NCBI RefSeq assembly: GCF_037102585.1
Contig: NW_027043828.1
Span: 124,001 to 188,000, forward strand
Reading direction: 5' to 3'
Source: Saccharomycopsis crataegensis
Taxonomy: Eukaryota > Ascomycota > Saccharomycetes > Ascoideales > Saccharomycopsidaceae
DNA: 64,000 nt
The first letter of the stretch is position 1. Each line of letters starts with the position of its first letter. A model generated the notes under the pieces. The model was not told the DNA's origin. It saw nothing but the letters and a program-made list of their open reading frames with translations, and did not search any database. Below are positions 22,738 through 32,178 of this stretch, one piece after another. Both the position numbers and the translations under genes were made by a program.

Positions 22738-23973
22738 ATGTTGTCCGAAGAATATTTTGATCCTGAGAAACGGGCTACAGTTGACCAACTTCACAATGTT
22801 CGTCCGTTTATTGAAGCACCTCCCACAAAAGAACCCGTGGATTTCATGGACCTTGACACCATTGATTTGTCCACATTTCAGGACGGACCACAAGGGCTTT
22901 CATCTCGTCAAAAGCTTGCTCAGCAGCTAGAATCAGTCTTAACAGACTATGGATTTTTTAAATTGGTGGGTCATGGGATTTCCGAAGCCACTTTTGAGAG
23001 AATGAAATCTATTGGTCAAGCAATTTTTGAGCTCGAAGACGATATCAAAAACCAATTCGTTGGAGGAGAAAAGAAAATTCCTCAAGAAGAGGAGAGGGAC
23101 TTGGGGGTAATTAGGGGTACCGGATTCAAACCTCGTGGGTACTTGGAATATACCAATGGACAAAGAGATAATGTGGAATTTTATAATCTCCGCCACTTCC
23201 AACATGATGATATCTTCTATAATAAGACAGAATATCCCGAGTTTGTCAAGTACCATCTTGATGAGATCTCGGAATATTTCAAGCATTTGCATTTCGAGAC
23301 CTTGAGGAAATTATTGATCTTGATGGATATCATTCTTGAACTTCCTGAAGGCCAATTATGGGAAAATCATTTCAAAGTAATTGAGAATGATATAAACAGA
23401 TCTGGAGGTGGTAGGGCAAGATTTCTAATGTATCATGAAGTTGAAAAAGAGTATGTCAAAAAGACCAATGGGACTTGGCTTCGTGGTCATAGTGATGCGT
23501 GTGCCATTACATTCATTCTCTCTCAGCCAATTGTTTCTTTGCAAGTACGCGAACATGACTCCAACAATTGGAAATATATCTCCCATACTCTGAATTCTTT
23601 GGTTGTCAATATCGGTGATGCCTTCAAGTTTTTAACTGGTGGATATTTTAAATCTTCGCTTCATAGAGTCACCACTCCCCCGGGTGATCAATTAAAACAC
23701 AAAAGAAACACTGTGATTTATTTTTCTAATCCTTCTTTGACTACCTATATTGATCCATTGTCATTAAACTCTCCAAAGTTGGATAGATTGGGTTATGGGA
23801 TAGAACCAGGAGTTGAAAGGATCACATTTAAGCAATGGGATGAGGCTAAAGGAACTTACTTCAATCAAAAGAATCAGCAGAACTCTAAAGAAGTTAGTCT
23901 TTTGGGAAGATCCACTTTAATGAGCTATATTGATGGAGCTCCTTCAGAAAAGAAAGCACTCTCTGTTTCCTAA
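22738..23973 (+). CDS. 2-oxoglutarate/Fe(II)-dependent oxygenase, isopenicillin-N-synthase-like
   Basis: This 411-residue cytosolic-type enzyme has no signal peptide. The N-terminal DIOX_N region (about residues 40-150) carries the family LVGHGISEATFERM. The double-stranded beta-helix core holds the iron ligands H251 and D253 (RGHSDACAITF) and H309 (SSLHRVTTPP). R323 in KRNTVIYFSNP sits where the family binds the 2-oxoglutarate carboxylate, with Thr in place of the usual Ser two residues on. The substrate cannot be read from sequence; the superfamily hydroxylates or oxidises small molecules such as amino-acid derivatives, flavonoids and nucleobases. The following arrestin and DHA2 transporter genes are co-oriented, but 2.3 kb of apparently empty DNA separates them. 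The start ATG follows a good TATA box. Confidence 0.88.
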   Translation: MLSEEYFDPEKRATVDQLHNVRPFIEAPPTKEPVDFMDLDTIDLSTFQDGPQGLSSRQKLAQQLESVLTDYGFFKLVGHGISEATFERMKSIGQAIFELEDDIKNQFVGGEKKIPQEEERDLGVIRGTGFKPRGYLEYTNGQRDNVEFYNLRHFQHDDIFYNKTEYPEFVKYHLDEISEYFKHLHFETLRKLLILMDIILELPEGQLWENHFKVIENDINRSGGGRARFLMYHEVEKEYVKKTNGTWLRGHSDACAITFILSQPIVSLQVREHDSNNWKYISHTLNSLVVNIGDAFKFLTGGYFKSSLHRVTTPPGDQLKHKRNTVIYFSNPSLTTYIDPLSLNSPKLDRLGYGIEPGVERITFKQWDEAKGTYFNQKNQQNSKEVSLLGRSTLMSYIDGAPSEKKALSVS

Positions 23974-26279
23974 ATGTTTATCCCAACAATATTATAGTAT
24001 AATATTATAGATAAGAATGGAAATGTTGATACCGAATTCTATAGTTTAATGGGGTGTGCATTTGCTTGTAATAAACAGCAGCTTGTCGTTTTCATAACAT
24101 ATATTGACCAAATATGGTAGTAATCCTTTCAAAAGAGGGTGTGTTGTCCAAATTGCAGGTTGGTAGGCGTGTTTGTAGGATTGCTTGATTTTTTACCCTG
24201 TAAATTTTTGCAGAAAAGTTACACACAACCTACAACTTTTAGAAAGATTATTATTTATAAGCTACATGAAATCTTAGGAGGCAAGTGAAAAAGCAATACT
24301 TAAAGGCAACAAAGAGTACTATATCACATATTCATGGTGTTAAACATCACTGAGCTACATTAATAATTAGCACAGTGGCAAATTCTTGCTCCTCTTCTCT
24401 TAGATCCCATGAACCCTAAACCAGTAAACTCGAATCATCAGCCCCTTCATCCAGAGATGATACTTATTATTTTCAGTAAGTATTACTGAACTCTCTCTTT
24501 AACAATAGGAAACTAAAACTAGATCCGAACTCTTTTCTTTTGTCTGGAGTATTTCTTTGATGATTCAGCAACATAAATAAGAGGATCTTGACCCCATACT
24601 GGCCAATAGTACATTCAGAATACCATAGTACTATTATTTGTTACTATTCACACATGCATGCCTTTGCAACCTGGAAAGTAAACTATGTATTCACAAGTCA
24701 TTTGCGTAGCAGGAAACCAGCAAGAATATTTTCCAATTATTTATATGTGTATTTGGAAGTCTTTAACAAAGAAAAATGCTATGACTTGAAGCCTTGCTTT
24801 CATCACTTTGAACAGTTTTTCACGTTGCCTAATACGGCTAATGGTGTGATTCTCCATCATGCTTGAGCCTGACGGAAAAAAAAAAAAATAGCAAATTAAT
24901 AAAGAAGTTACCCATTTATTAACTTCACCAACTTAGAAAAACAAAACTATAATTTAATTTTTAGAATACTTTAAGCTGAAATATCTCAGCTACCACGAAA
25001 TCACCACATTTATTACGACAACATTGAACAGATTTTTGAATAAAGATTAAATCAACCGTTTTCTTTTTGCCCATCTTTAAACATCAGACGACTGTCAACC
25101 TTTAATCAAAAGAAGTAAGGGTGTTAGGTGAAAGCTTCTGATATCAAAGAAAATCTAGCCTCTTACTCTTGGGACATAAGAATAATGAACTTGAGCATGA
25201 GGAGAATAATATCAAATGCACATAGCCGTAAAACCTTCTTCATAGGGTCTCTACATCAGGAACAATCATTGAGGACGATGGAGCACAAAGAACAGTAAAA
25301 AAAAAATTTCGATACCTCAAAAATCCGACTTTCTAGTAATTGAAAATTAAAAATAGATATTATCTTTCATGGGCATTGAGCGAATAAAGGCGACAATGTA
25401 AATGCAATCAAACAAAAATCAATCAGATGTTGTTCTGTACATACATACTATAAAGGTCAAAATGATTCATTTTGATTTCAATGTGAATGAGAGGAAACTC
25501 TCTGATAGTTTTGTTTTTTTTCCTTACTTATGGATAATGAAAAATAAAATTAAGGGACATCTGCATAGACATGTGCATGAGTCATGTATTGCTGTGCACT
25601 CCTTATTCTGTAACTTTGTATTTCATTACCTACTGTTTAGTTGACTTGGACACTGATATTTTATTTCAATTGAATCAATTTCAAATATTTTGAATTTCAA
25701 AAAAAAATAAATGAAAAACTATTTTCTGGCTCATTATGAGTCTTCTGATGAAAAGAACCTCATTTGCGAAATTGCTGGTTGTATATTGGTTCACCAAGCC
25801 ATCATCAAATTGATTTTTTGCGGTGGCTCTTTTTTCTTCTTTTCCTTTTGCCAAATTGGACTCATGGTTCTTAGTATAGCGTCATCATTTTCTATCATAA
25901 ACATAAAAAAAGCACGCATCTGGCAATGACAGGAATATTGTCGCTGCGCTGACTAATGCCGCACTTTCCTAATTTAGCCTTTTTCACTACAACTCCCTTA
26001 AGGAGGATCATCAACGAAAAATAACGGTAATAATAACTTTTGAGCTGCGGTAAAATTAGTAACTGTATCTGGTTTGACTCATTGAAATATGGGTCATATT
26101 GTAGAGGGCTTGCCAAAGCGTTAATGGTTTGCCGAACATGTATCATATAAATGTGGAATCGTTTTCCTGCATTAGAGTATGATATATGACTGTTGTGAAA
26201 GCTGAAGATAATTCTTTAGAGATATTTCTGTCTTTAATTTTCCATTATAATTCATTTCACTTTATTATTATCAATTACA
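23974..26279. other. 2.3 kb intergenic region without recognised gene
   Basis: I see no ORF with convincing protein features. ATG-initiated frames at 25402-25644 (80 codons) and 25711-25929 (72 codons) have random-looking composition. No tRNA or snoRNA boxes were recognised. A TATAAATG at about 26146-26153 lies some 127 bp before the arrestin ATG and probably belongs to its promoter. Confidence 0.6.
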
Positions 26280-27656
26280 ATGAAACTTTCTCTTGAATTA
26301 GATCAAGAACCTGATCATGTATTTACCTTTGGTGATTCCATTTTGGGAGAACTTGAGCTAAAAACAGAGGTATCTACATACATAAAGCTGATGATAGTAC
26401 GAATCTCAGGCATCAGCCTAACCAATGTTGAAGACACTTTAAGTCCAAGAAATCGGCGAACCGTCAGAAAAATAATTGATGACAAAATAGTACTTTTTCC
26501 AAAACCCCAAGACATGACGGATCAACCGTTGGAACTTCTGGCAGGCAAATATTTGTATTCTTTCATCATAGACATTAACGATCCAGCCAAGTATGACGAT
26601 TTGCTTGACCCAAATATATCTCCTGCTGGATATGGTGTTTTAGGAGAATACAAGTGCAAAAAAGTGAATATCCCTTTACAATTTCCCCCTTCGTTTAACC
26701 ACAAAAGTCTCCAAGGAAATGCCAAAGTAACATACAGTCTAATTGGCGAGCTAGTATTGGAAAATGGTAAAGTTATCCAAACAACAAAAAAAATTAGATT
26801 TGCTCCTTTAAACAGAGCGTTAGCCTATTCATTGAGACATCTTTGCCAATTATATTCCAGACCACCAAACTCAACACCAACACTCCTACGAAACACTTGT
26901 TTTCTCGAAACACAAATTACCGTTCCAGTTTCAAATAAACATTGTCTACAAAAAGGATTTTTAAACATAAAATCATCTCAAAAATCTAAAATGAACATTC
27001 CTTTGGTTGTTGCTTGTGAATTTAAGCCATATCTTCCTAGACATACCTCACTAGCAGTATCCAACAGATTCCTTCAGACACATAACCCTCTTTCTGATTT
27101 CATTAATATTCACATAGTATCACCACTTTCCCCTTCCACTATCCAAGCCTTAACTGGATCCACTCAAACGCCCATTAAGTTGGAATATTTTAAAATATCG
27201 CTAACCCAAAAAATTATATTTGGCTCGACTGCAAAACGTTTGGATACAAAAGATATTCCGCTCATTGATATCGAGGAACCATTATCTCTTGATTTCAAAC
27301 CCATTCCTGCAGAAAGATATCAATTATCATCTTCTTATCTTGAAAAATGGGAGCCCTTTTTAGATCATCGCCAATATTATCAGTTCACGGTTCCCAAAAA
27401 ATTGTTGAGCAAACCAATTCCTAATTTACCTCAGCTGTTTATCTATCACAATATCCAGAATGACTATCACCTCGATGTCAAGTCGATCATTGGTTCTGGT
27501 AACCATCGAACACCAATAGGTTGCGATTGTCCTGTGGTAATGTTGGGTCCCGAGGAACAGACTGTGGATGTTGTCCCTGAATATTCAGAGAAGATTAGGT
27601 CAGGAGAGGTTTTTGTGGAGGTTACCAATGAAGTTTTACCAATGTATTCGCTATAA
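26280..27656 (+). CDS. Arrestin-related trafficking adaptor-like protein
   Basis: This 458-residue protein looks like an alpha-arrestin, the yeast adaptors that bring the Rsp5 ubiquitin ligase to plasma-membrane transporters. Seen: the N-terminal beta-sandwich start LSLELDQEPDHVFTFGDSILGELEL, shown here only in part, with arrestin-N patterns SILGELEL, LLAGKYLYSFIIDIND and a YKCKKVNIPLQFPPSF strand pair; a second sandwich starts near residue 210 (CFLETQITVPVS). There is no canonical PPxY, but the last residues include LPMY, an LPxY-type variant that can bind WW domains, and VPEY 24 residues earlier. The size resembles small ARTs such as Art10. Gene identity within the family is uncertain, hence no symbol. 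Confidence 0.75.
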   Translation: MKLSLELDQEPDHVFTFGDSILGELELKTEVSTYIKLMIVRISGISLTNVEDTLSPRNRRTVRKIIDDKIVLFPKPQDMTDQPLELLAGKYLYSFIIDINDPAKYDDLLDPNISPAGYGVLGEYKCKKVNIPLQFPPSFNHKSLQGNAKVTYSLIGELVLENGKVIQTTKKIRFAPLNRALAYSLRHLCQLYSRPPNSTPTLLRNTCFLETQITVPVSNKHCLQKGFLNIKSSQKSKMNIPLVVACEFKPYLPRHTSLAVSNRFLQTHNPLSDFINIHIVSPLSPSTIQALTGSTQTPIKLEYFKISLTQKIIFGSTAKRLDTKDIPLIDIEEPLSLDFKPIPAERYQLSSSYLEKWEPFLDHRQYYQFTVPKKLLSKPIPNLPQLFIYHNIQNDYHLDVKSIIGSGNHRTPIGCDCPVVMLGPEEQTVDVVPEYSEKIRSGEVFVEVTNEVLPMYSL

Positions 27657-28475
27657 TTATTTACAATTCTTCATTACTGATTTAATATTCCATATTTGCT
27701 AATTTCAAGTTCTTTTGGCTTGATGCTCGTTAATTTCTAATTTAGACTTTTTTTTTTCTTTTTCCTTTTTTGCATTATCATTTACATCTATTATACGGTA
27801 TTTTTAGCTTGGCCTGCAAAAGCAAGTAGAAAATGGATCCATATTTATCAATTTCCCAAAGTTGGGCTTGTTCAACCTGTTATTGAAGATCATCAAGGGA
27901 AATCAGGCAGAATTTTTCGACACACAGTATATGTTTCCTATTTTTCTCTACGGCCATCCATCTCAACTTTTTCACCTAATCTTCCACCCCTGTATTATTT
28001 ATTACAAATTGTCTTTCGCGACCCATCTAGGAACTAGGGTGCCCTAATTCCGCACGTGTAGATTAATTTGTTATGTATACGTACAGTCATTTAGGGGCAC
28101 GAAGGAGATAAAGACATAATCCCGACATGGTTCAAAGTCCAGTGTAGCGGAATTATCTGCGTCGGCCGAGAAAACAATGCCGCGGCTAAGACCGCTCAAG
28201 CTTTTCTTCGGAGTTTGCCGCATTGGGGTGTCCATCGGGGTTGTTCTGTTCCAGGATGACCCAATTTAGCGGATTAAAGATTTTTTTCTTTTTTTTCTAT
28301 TGCATACATGCACTGCTTAGAAATACAGAGTAAAAGTTTTTGAATACGAGCTGAATTGATATAAATAAACAAAAATGTACGCCAATGGAGCCAAGAATAT
28401 TATCACTGTCAATTCAATATTACATTTTATCTTTGTTTTTCTAATTTAGCAACAATTCTCTCCAATAGCGGCGTG
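27657..28475. promoter_or_regulatory. Promoter region of the DHA2 transporter gene
   Basis: This 819-bp region is unusually rich in CGG/CCG triplets at 28140-28280 compared with its AT-rich surroundings. It contains CACGTG at 28053-28058, TCGGCCGA at 28162-28169, the inverted repeat GCGG-N6-CCGC at 28182-28195, two near-identical AGCGGAtt elements at about 28146 and 28271, and a TATAAATA at 28360-28367, 109 bp before the ATG. This arrangement suggests control by Zn(II)2Cys6 activators. Confidence 0.55.
28182..28195. promoter_or_regulatory. Inverted CGG repeat, GCGG-N6-CCGC
   Basis: A perfect inverted repeat of CGG half-sites spaced by six bases lies about 280 bp upstream of the DHA2 transporter ATG. 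Zn(II)2Cys6 dimers read such sites; N6 is the Ppr1-type spacing. The binding factor is unknown. Confidence 0.45.
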
Positions 28476-30152
28476 ATGGTAGCTCCAAACTTCTTAACCA
28501 AGGGTCAACAGATCGTTCCCATGAAATACAGACCAAAGCCCTTAGTGTTCGGTATAGTGGTTCTTTCTTTGATTATCGATAAACTTAACGTCACAGGGGC
28601 CATTACCAGTTTCTATTCGCTTTCTAAGAAGTTTGATGTTCCAATTGCCACTGCCTCTTGGGTCTTGTCAGTGTATGCGTTGACCATTGGTTCATTTATT
28701 ATTGTATTTGGGAAAGTCGGAGATATTGTTGGTCCTCATAATACATTCGTTATTGGCTCTTTTGCCATGTCTCTTTTTTCATTGCTAGCAGCTACGGTTG
28801 ATGAATCTATTTACGCGGTTATTGTATTTAGAGCTTTCCAAGGGATTGCCGGTGCCGCCTTGATTCCCTCTGGATTTGCAATCACTGCCAGTTATTTCCA
28901 AGGCAAGGCCAGATTTATCGCCCTTAAACTTATGGCAGCCGCTATCACTGGTGCTCTAGGTCTCGGGGTGATTCTTGGTGGGGCTTTTGATGAAGGAAGT
29001 ATTGGGTACCAAGGGCTTTTCTATTTCACATTTGCGGTGTCTTTTGTAGCATCCGTGTTGTTATATTTCATTATAATCCCAGTGGAAAAAACTGAGGGCC
29101 ACAAAAATTTGAAATTTAAGAACTTGGATTTCTTTGGAGTTCTGTTAATGATTTCCGGCTTGTTGTTGATCATCGTGGCGTTCACTGAAGCTGCAAACAG
29201 TTGGAATTCTCCAAAAGTTTACGTCACCCTCCCAGTTGGATTTGTGCTTCTTATCTCGTTCTTCTATTTCGAACTTATTTATCTCAAAAGTTACAAGAAG
29301 AAATTCCAGAACTCTCTTCCAAGCCAACAACAAGAATTGACTGACAAACCTGATTGGAGACTAGACACACAACCACTTTTCCCAGCAGAAATTTTGGAAA
29401 TTCCAAACATTAAATTGTTGCTCTATGGTATTTTTGTTGTCAATACATGCGCCATTTGCTTACAAAGTTGTTTGGTTGAATATTTCGAATATATCGAATT
29501 AGACACCCCAATTATTGCCTCGGTTAAGATTTTACCGCTTTCTGTGGGTGCCGTTTTTGGTTCAGCCCTTTTCAACCCAAAAATTGTGAAAGCCTTGACA
29601 CTTCGTGGAACTTTGGTTATTGCAGCCCTGGTTGGTCTCGGAGCATACATCTGGGCGTCTAGAATAGACTACACTGTACATAATAACTATTGGAAGTTTG
29701 CTTTTGCCAGTCAATTTCTTACTGGTTATTCAATTAACATGTTCTTTGTTGTCATCCTCTCTGGTTTAATGCAAAATACCCCGTTACATTTACAAGGGGT
29801 AGTTTCCGGAGTGGTTCAAACCATTGCCCAAGTTGGTGCCAGTATTGGTACAGCAGTTATCAATAGTATCATTGGAAGTATGAAATATGAAAAAGGTGAT
29901 GAAGCAGCTAGACATCGTGTTGCCAAGAACTTCCAAAACTCATTATATTTCATGGTGGGGTTGGGTGGCAGCTTGGTAATTTTAATGCTTTTTATTAAAG
30001 ATGACAAGTCTTTTTTGGTCGCTAAAAACGAAAACCAACCGGGAAAAGAATCCAATGATGTCGAAGTTGATTCCACTGAAGTTGAAGAGGAATCTAAAGA
30101 AATCGAAAAGGAATCTGAAGATATTGAAGAGGTGTCTAATATTAGAAGTTAA
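28476..30152 (+). CDS. MFS transporter, DHA2 (14-TM drug:H+ antiporter) family, Atr1/YOR378W-like
   Basis: This 558-residue polytopic plasma-membrane protein begins at ATG 28476. The membrane segments are spread evenly from residue 20 to about 520, compatible with 14 TM helices. Motif A-like loop GKVGDIVGPHNTFVIGS sits after TM2, and the R-x-x-Q-G motif of TM4 appears as VFRAFQGIAGAALIPSGFAI. Antiporter motif C-like glycines are in GALGLGVILGGAF. DHA2 members export drugs, boron (Atr1) or amino acids; which one here is unknown. The C-terminal tail is a strongly acidic Glu/Ser repeat (EVEEESKEIEKESEDIEE), unusual for the family. CGG-type sites upstream suggest inducible expression. Confidence 0.85.
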   Translation: MVAPNFLTKGQQIVPMKYRPKPLVFGIVVLSLIIDKLNVTGAITSFYSLSKKFDVPIATASWVLSVYALTIGSFIIVFGKVGDIVGPHNTFVIGSFAMSLFSLLAATVDESIYAVIVFRAFQGIAGAALIPSGFAITASYFQGKARFIALKLMAAAITGALGLGVILGGAFDEGSIGYQGLFYFTFAVSFVASVLLYFIIIPVEKTEGHKNLKFKNLDFFGVLLMISGLLLIIVAFTEAANSWNSPKVYVTLPVGFVLLISFFYFELIYLKSYKKKFQNSLPSQQQELTDKPDWRLDTQPLFPAEILEIPNIKLLLYGIFVVNTCAICLQSCLVEYFEYIELDTPIIASVKILPLSVGAVFGSALFNPKIVKALTLRGTLVIAALVGLGAYIWASRIDYTVHNNYWKFAFASQFLTGYSINMFFVVILSGLMQNTPLHLQGVVSGVVQTIAQVGASIGTAVINSIIGSMKYEKGDEAARHRVAKNFQNSLYFMVGLGGSLVILMLFIKDDKSFLVAKNENQPGKESNDVEVDSTEVEEESKEIEKESEDIEEVSNIRS

Positions 30153-30596
30153 TGCAGTCGGAAAAGGGTTTGTTTATAATTTAAAAGCTATTTAGCTTGT
30201 CACATTTTTTTGTTTTCTTGTTTATGATTTTTTATGATTTTTTAGCTTCTTTTTTATTAGAGAATAATATTTATTACAAATACAGAATATATCCATTTAT
30301 ACTTTATTTTGAAAATGTATCACATATACATTAACGTATCTATCTAACTATCTCTGTAATATGATATCTATCGAATTATATCATAAAGTGATGAGAATGT
30401 GGATGTTGAAAGTGTCATAATGTATAGTGATGCAGGTATCACCGTCAGGTTGACTCATATGATAAGCAAAAGAAAAAAAAAAAAAAAAAAAAATATCAGA
30501 CAAATTTCCAGATCCATATGTTTGGTGATAACCGATAATTTACCTTTCGTTACTTCATTTCCTTTCTTTATTTGTCTCTTTTTTTTTGTATTGAAA
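30153..30596. other. Intergenic DHA2 transporter / FSF1
   Basis: These 444 bp hold a T-rich likely polyadenylation zone (about 30200-30330) and the FSF1 promoter, with an A run at 30474-30493. An open frame extends upstream of the FSF1 ATG but carries poly-Lys and poly-Phe runs typical of translated UTR. Confidence 0.6.
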
Positions 30597-31589
30597 ATGT
30601 CGTCTTCCATTGAAGGTCCAGAACACAGACCAATTCCTACCAGTCGTTATGATCTTTCAACTTATTGGGGCAGAGTTAGACATTGTTTGGAAATCAGTGA
30701 TCCAAGAAACTTGTTAGTCACTCCTACCCAAGTGAGAATCGCTAAACAGGCCCTTAGCGAATACCGTCATGGATACATCAGTGAGTTTGCCGAAGAGTTG
30801 TGGGAACATAAACAAGTATTGGACTCGACCGTCCATCCAGATACTGGGGAAACCATTTTCTTGCCGTTCAGAATGTCGTGCTGTGTGCTATCAAATTTGA
30901 TAGTGACTGCTGGGATGCTCACTCCAAACTTGACAGTTGGCGGCACCATCTTTTGGCAATGGGCCAACCAATCTTTGAATGTGGCCATCAATACTTCTAA
31001 TGCCAATAAATCCCATCCATTGACCACCAAACAATTGTTGACCAACTACGCCGCCGCAGTGTCCGCCAGTTGTGGGGTAGCGTTAGGGTTGAATGCTCTC
31101 GTTCCTAGATTGAAATCTCTCACTCCAAAGACCAAATTGATCATGACCAGACTCGTGCCGTTTGCTGCAGTTGTGTCGGCAGGGATTGTCAATGTGTTTT
31201 TGATGAGATCAGAAGAGTTGAAGAAAGGGATTACTGTTGTTGATCCAGAAACCAAAGAGCCATTGGGGACTTCCAAAGTAGCTGCTACATATGCTGTTGG
31301 GGAAACTGCTGCTTCCAGAGTTATAAATGCCACCCCGATCATGGCCATTCCTCCTTTGATTTTGGTGAAATTGCAACGTGGATTCTTGAAAGGTAAAGGG
31401 CTAGGGATCACCACTGCTGTCAACTTGGGGTTGATCACCGTCACGAGTTTTGCAGTACTTCCGTTTGCTTTGGCAGTGTTCCCACAAACTGAAAGATTGC
31501 ATGTCTCCAAGTTAGAAGACAAGTTTAGAGAACTTAGGAACAAATCTGGCAAGCCAGTGGAGTTTGTCGAGTTCAATAGAGGTATTTAG
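30597..31589 (+). CDS. FSF1: Sideroflexin, mitochondrial serine transporter Fsf1
   Basis: This 330-residue sideroflexin sits in the mitochondrial inner membrane and by family knowledge carries serine for one-carbon metabolism. The N-terminal soluble block SRYDLSTYWGRVRHCLEISDP and the conserved HPDTGETIFLPFRMSC are present. The membrane region contains NQSLNVAINTSNANKS, the N-rich family signature, and AVGETAASRVINATPIMAIPP near the end. The length matches the family (about 320-330). I chose ATG 30597 rather than the upstream in-frame extension because the protein aligns from SSSIEGPEHRPIPTSRYD and the extra 66 codons are low complexity and contain no upstream conserved block. Confidence 0.94.
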   Translation: MSSSIEGPEHRPIPTSRYDLSTYWGRVRHCLEISDPRNLLVTPTQVRIAKQALSEYRHGYISEFAEELWEHKQVLDSTVHPDTGETIFLPFRMSCCVLSNLIVTAGMLTPNLTVGGTIFWQWANQSLNVAINTSNANKSHPLTTKQLLTNYAAAVSASCGVALGLNALVPRLKSLTPKTKLIMTRLVPFAAVVSAGIVNVFLMRSEELKKGITVVDPETKEPLGTSKVAATYAVGETAASRVINATPIMAIPPLILVKLQRGFLKGKGLGITTAVNLGLITVTSFAVLPFALAVFPQTERLHVSKLEDKFRELRNKSGKPVEFVEFNRGI

Positions 31590-32178
31590 AAGTTTTAATC
31601 GTTTTGTTAGAGAAAGCATCATTATATATATATATGTGTATGTATATGTATATGTATATGTATATATGATGTGTAATATATTATAGTTGTCATTTCAATT
31701 GAATAAAGTAAAGAGGAAAAAAAAAAAAAAGACCTCCAAGAGGATCGAAGTGAGGTCTTCCAACATCACGTGCTCAAAGATCACCATCGAAAACAAACAA
31801 AAACAAAAACAAACAATAAACAAATGGTCGATCATGGATCACACTTCGTGCTTTTGCTTGTGGTTAGCTGATATATCTATCATACCACTACAAAGAGAGA
31901 GTTTTGCATCGTTCATATTGTGTCCTTGCCTGTACTCATTTGAATCACACTGCTGGTTTCTTCTTTTTTCCCTTTTAGTGTGATCCGCAGATCTTTATTT
32001 TGGGGGGTATTTTTTTAGCTCAACGATTTTTTTTGTCTCAATCTGCTAGGGGAATCACCTATGTCTTTAATTTGCCCGTTATTTTAATTTATACCCATTT
32101 CTCTACTTTTTTTTTTGTGCTTATTGAAATTGCTAATCAATTTGACAGATCGTCCTGCGGATAGGTTTCTGGGCATAA
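31590..32178. promoter_or_regulatory. Intergenic FSF1 / LTE1
   Basis: This 589-bp region includes a GTATAT/TATATG dinucleotide-like run at about 31624-31668, ATCACGTG (Cbf1-type E-box) at 31765-31772 and several T tracts before LTE1. I see no coding frame of note. Confidence 0.5.

Noticed and set aside
24588-24866. 92-codon plus-strand frame
   Set aside because: Starts at TTG with no in-frame ATG near; composition looks random.
25711-25929. 72-codon ATG frame with a Phe-rich segment
   Set aside because: The hydrophobic part comes from a T-rich tract; no family and no pattern suggesting selection.
30399-30596. 66-codon N-terminal extension of FSF1
   Set aside because: Poly-Lys and poly-Phe from A and T tracts; sideroflexins align from the ATG at 30597.
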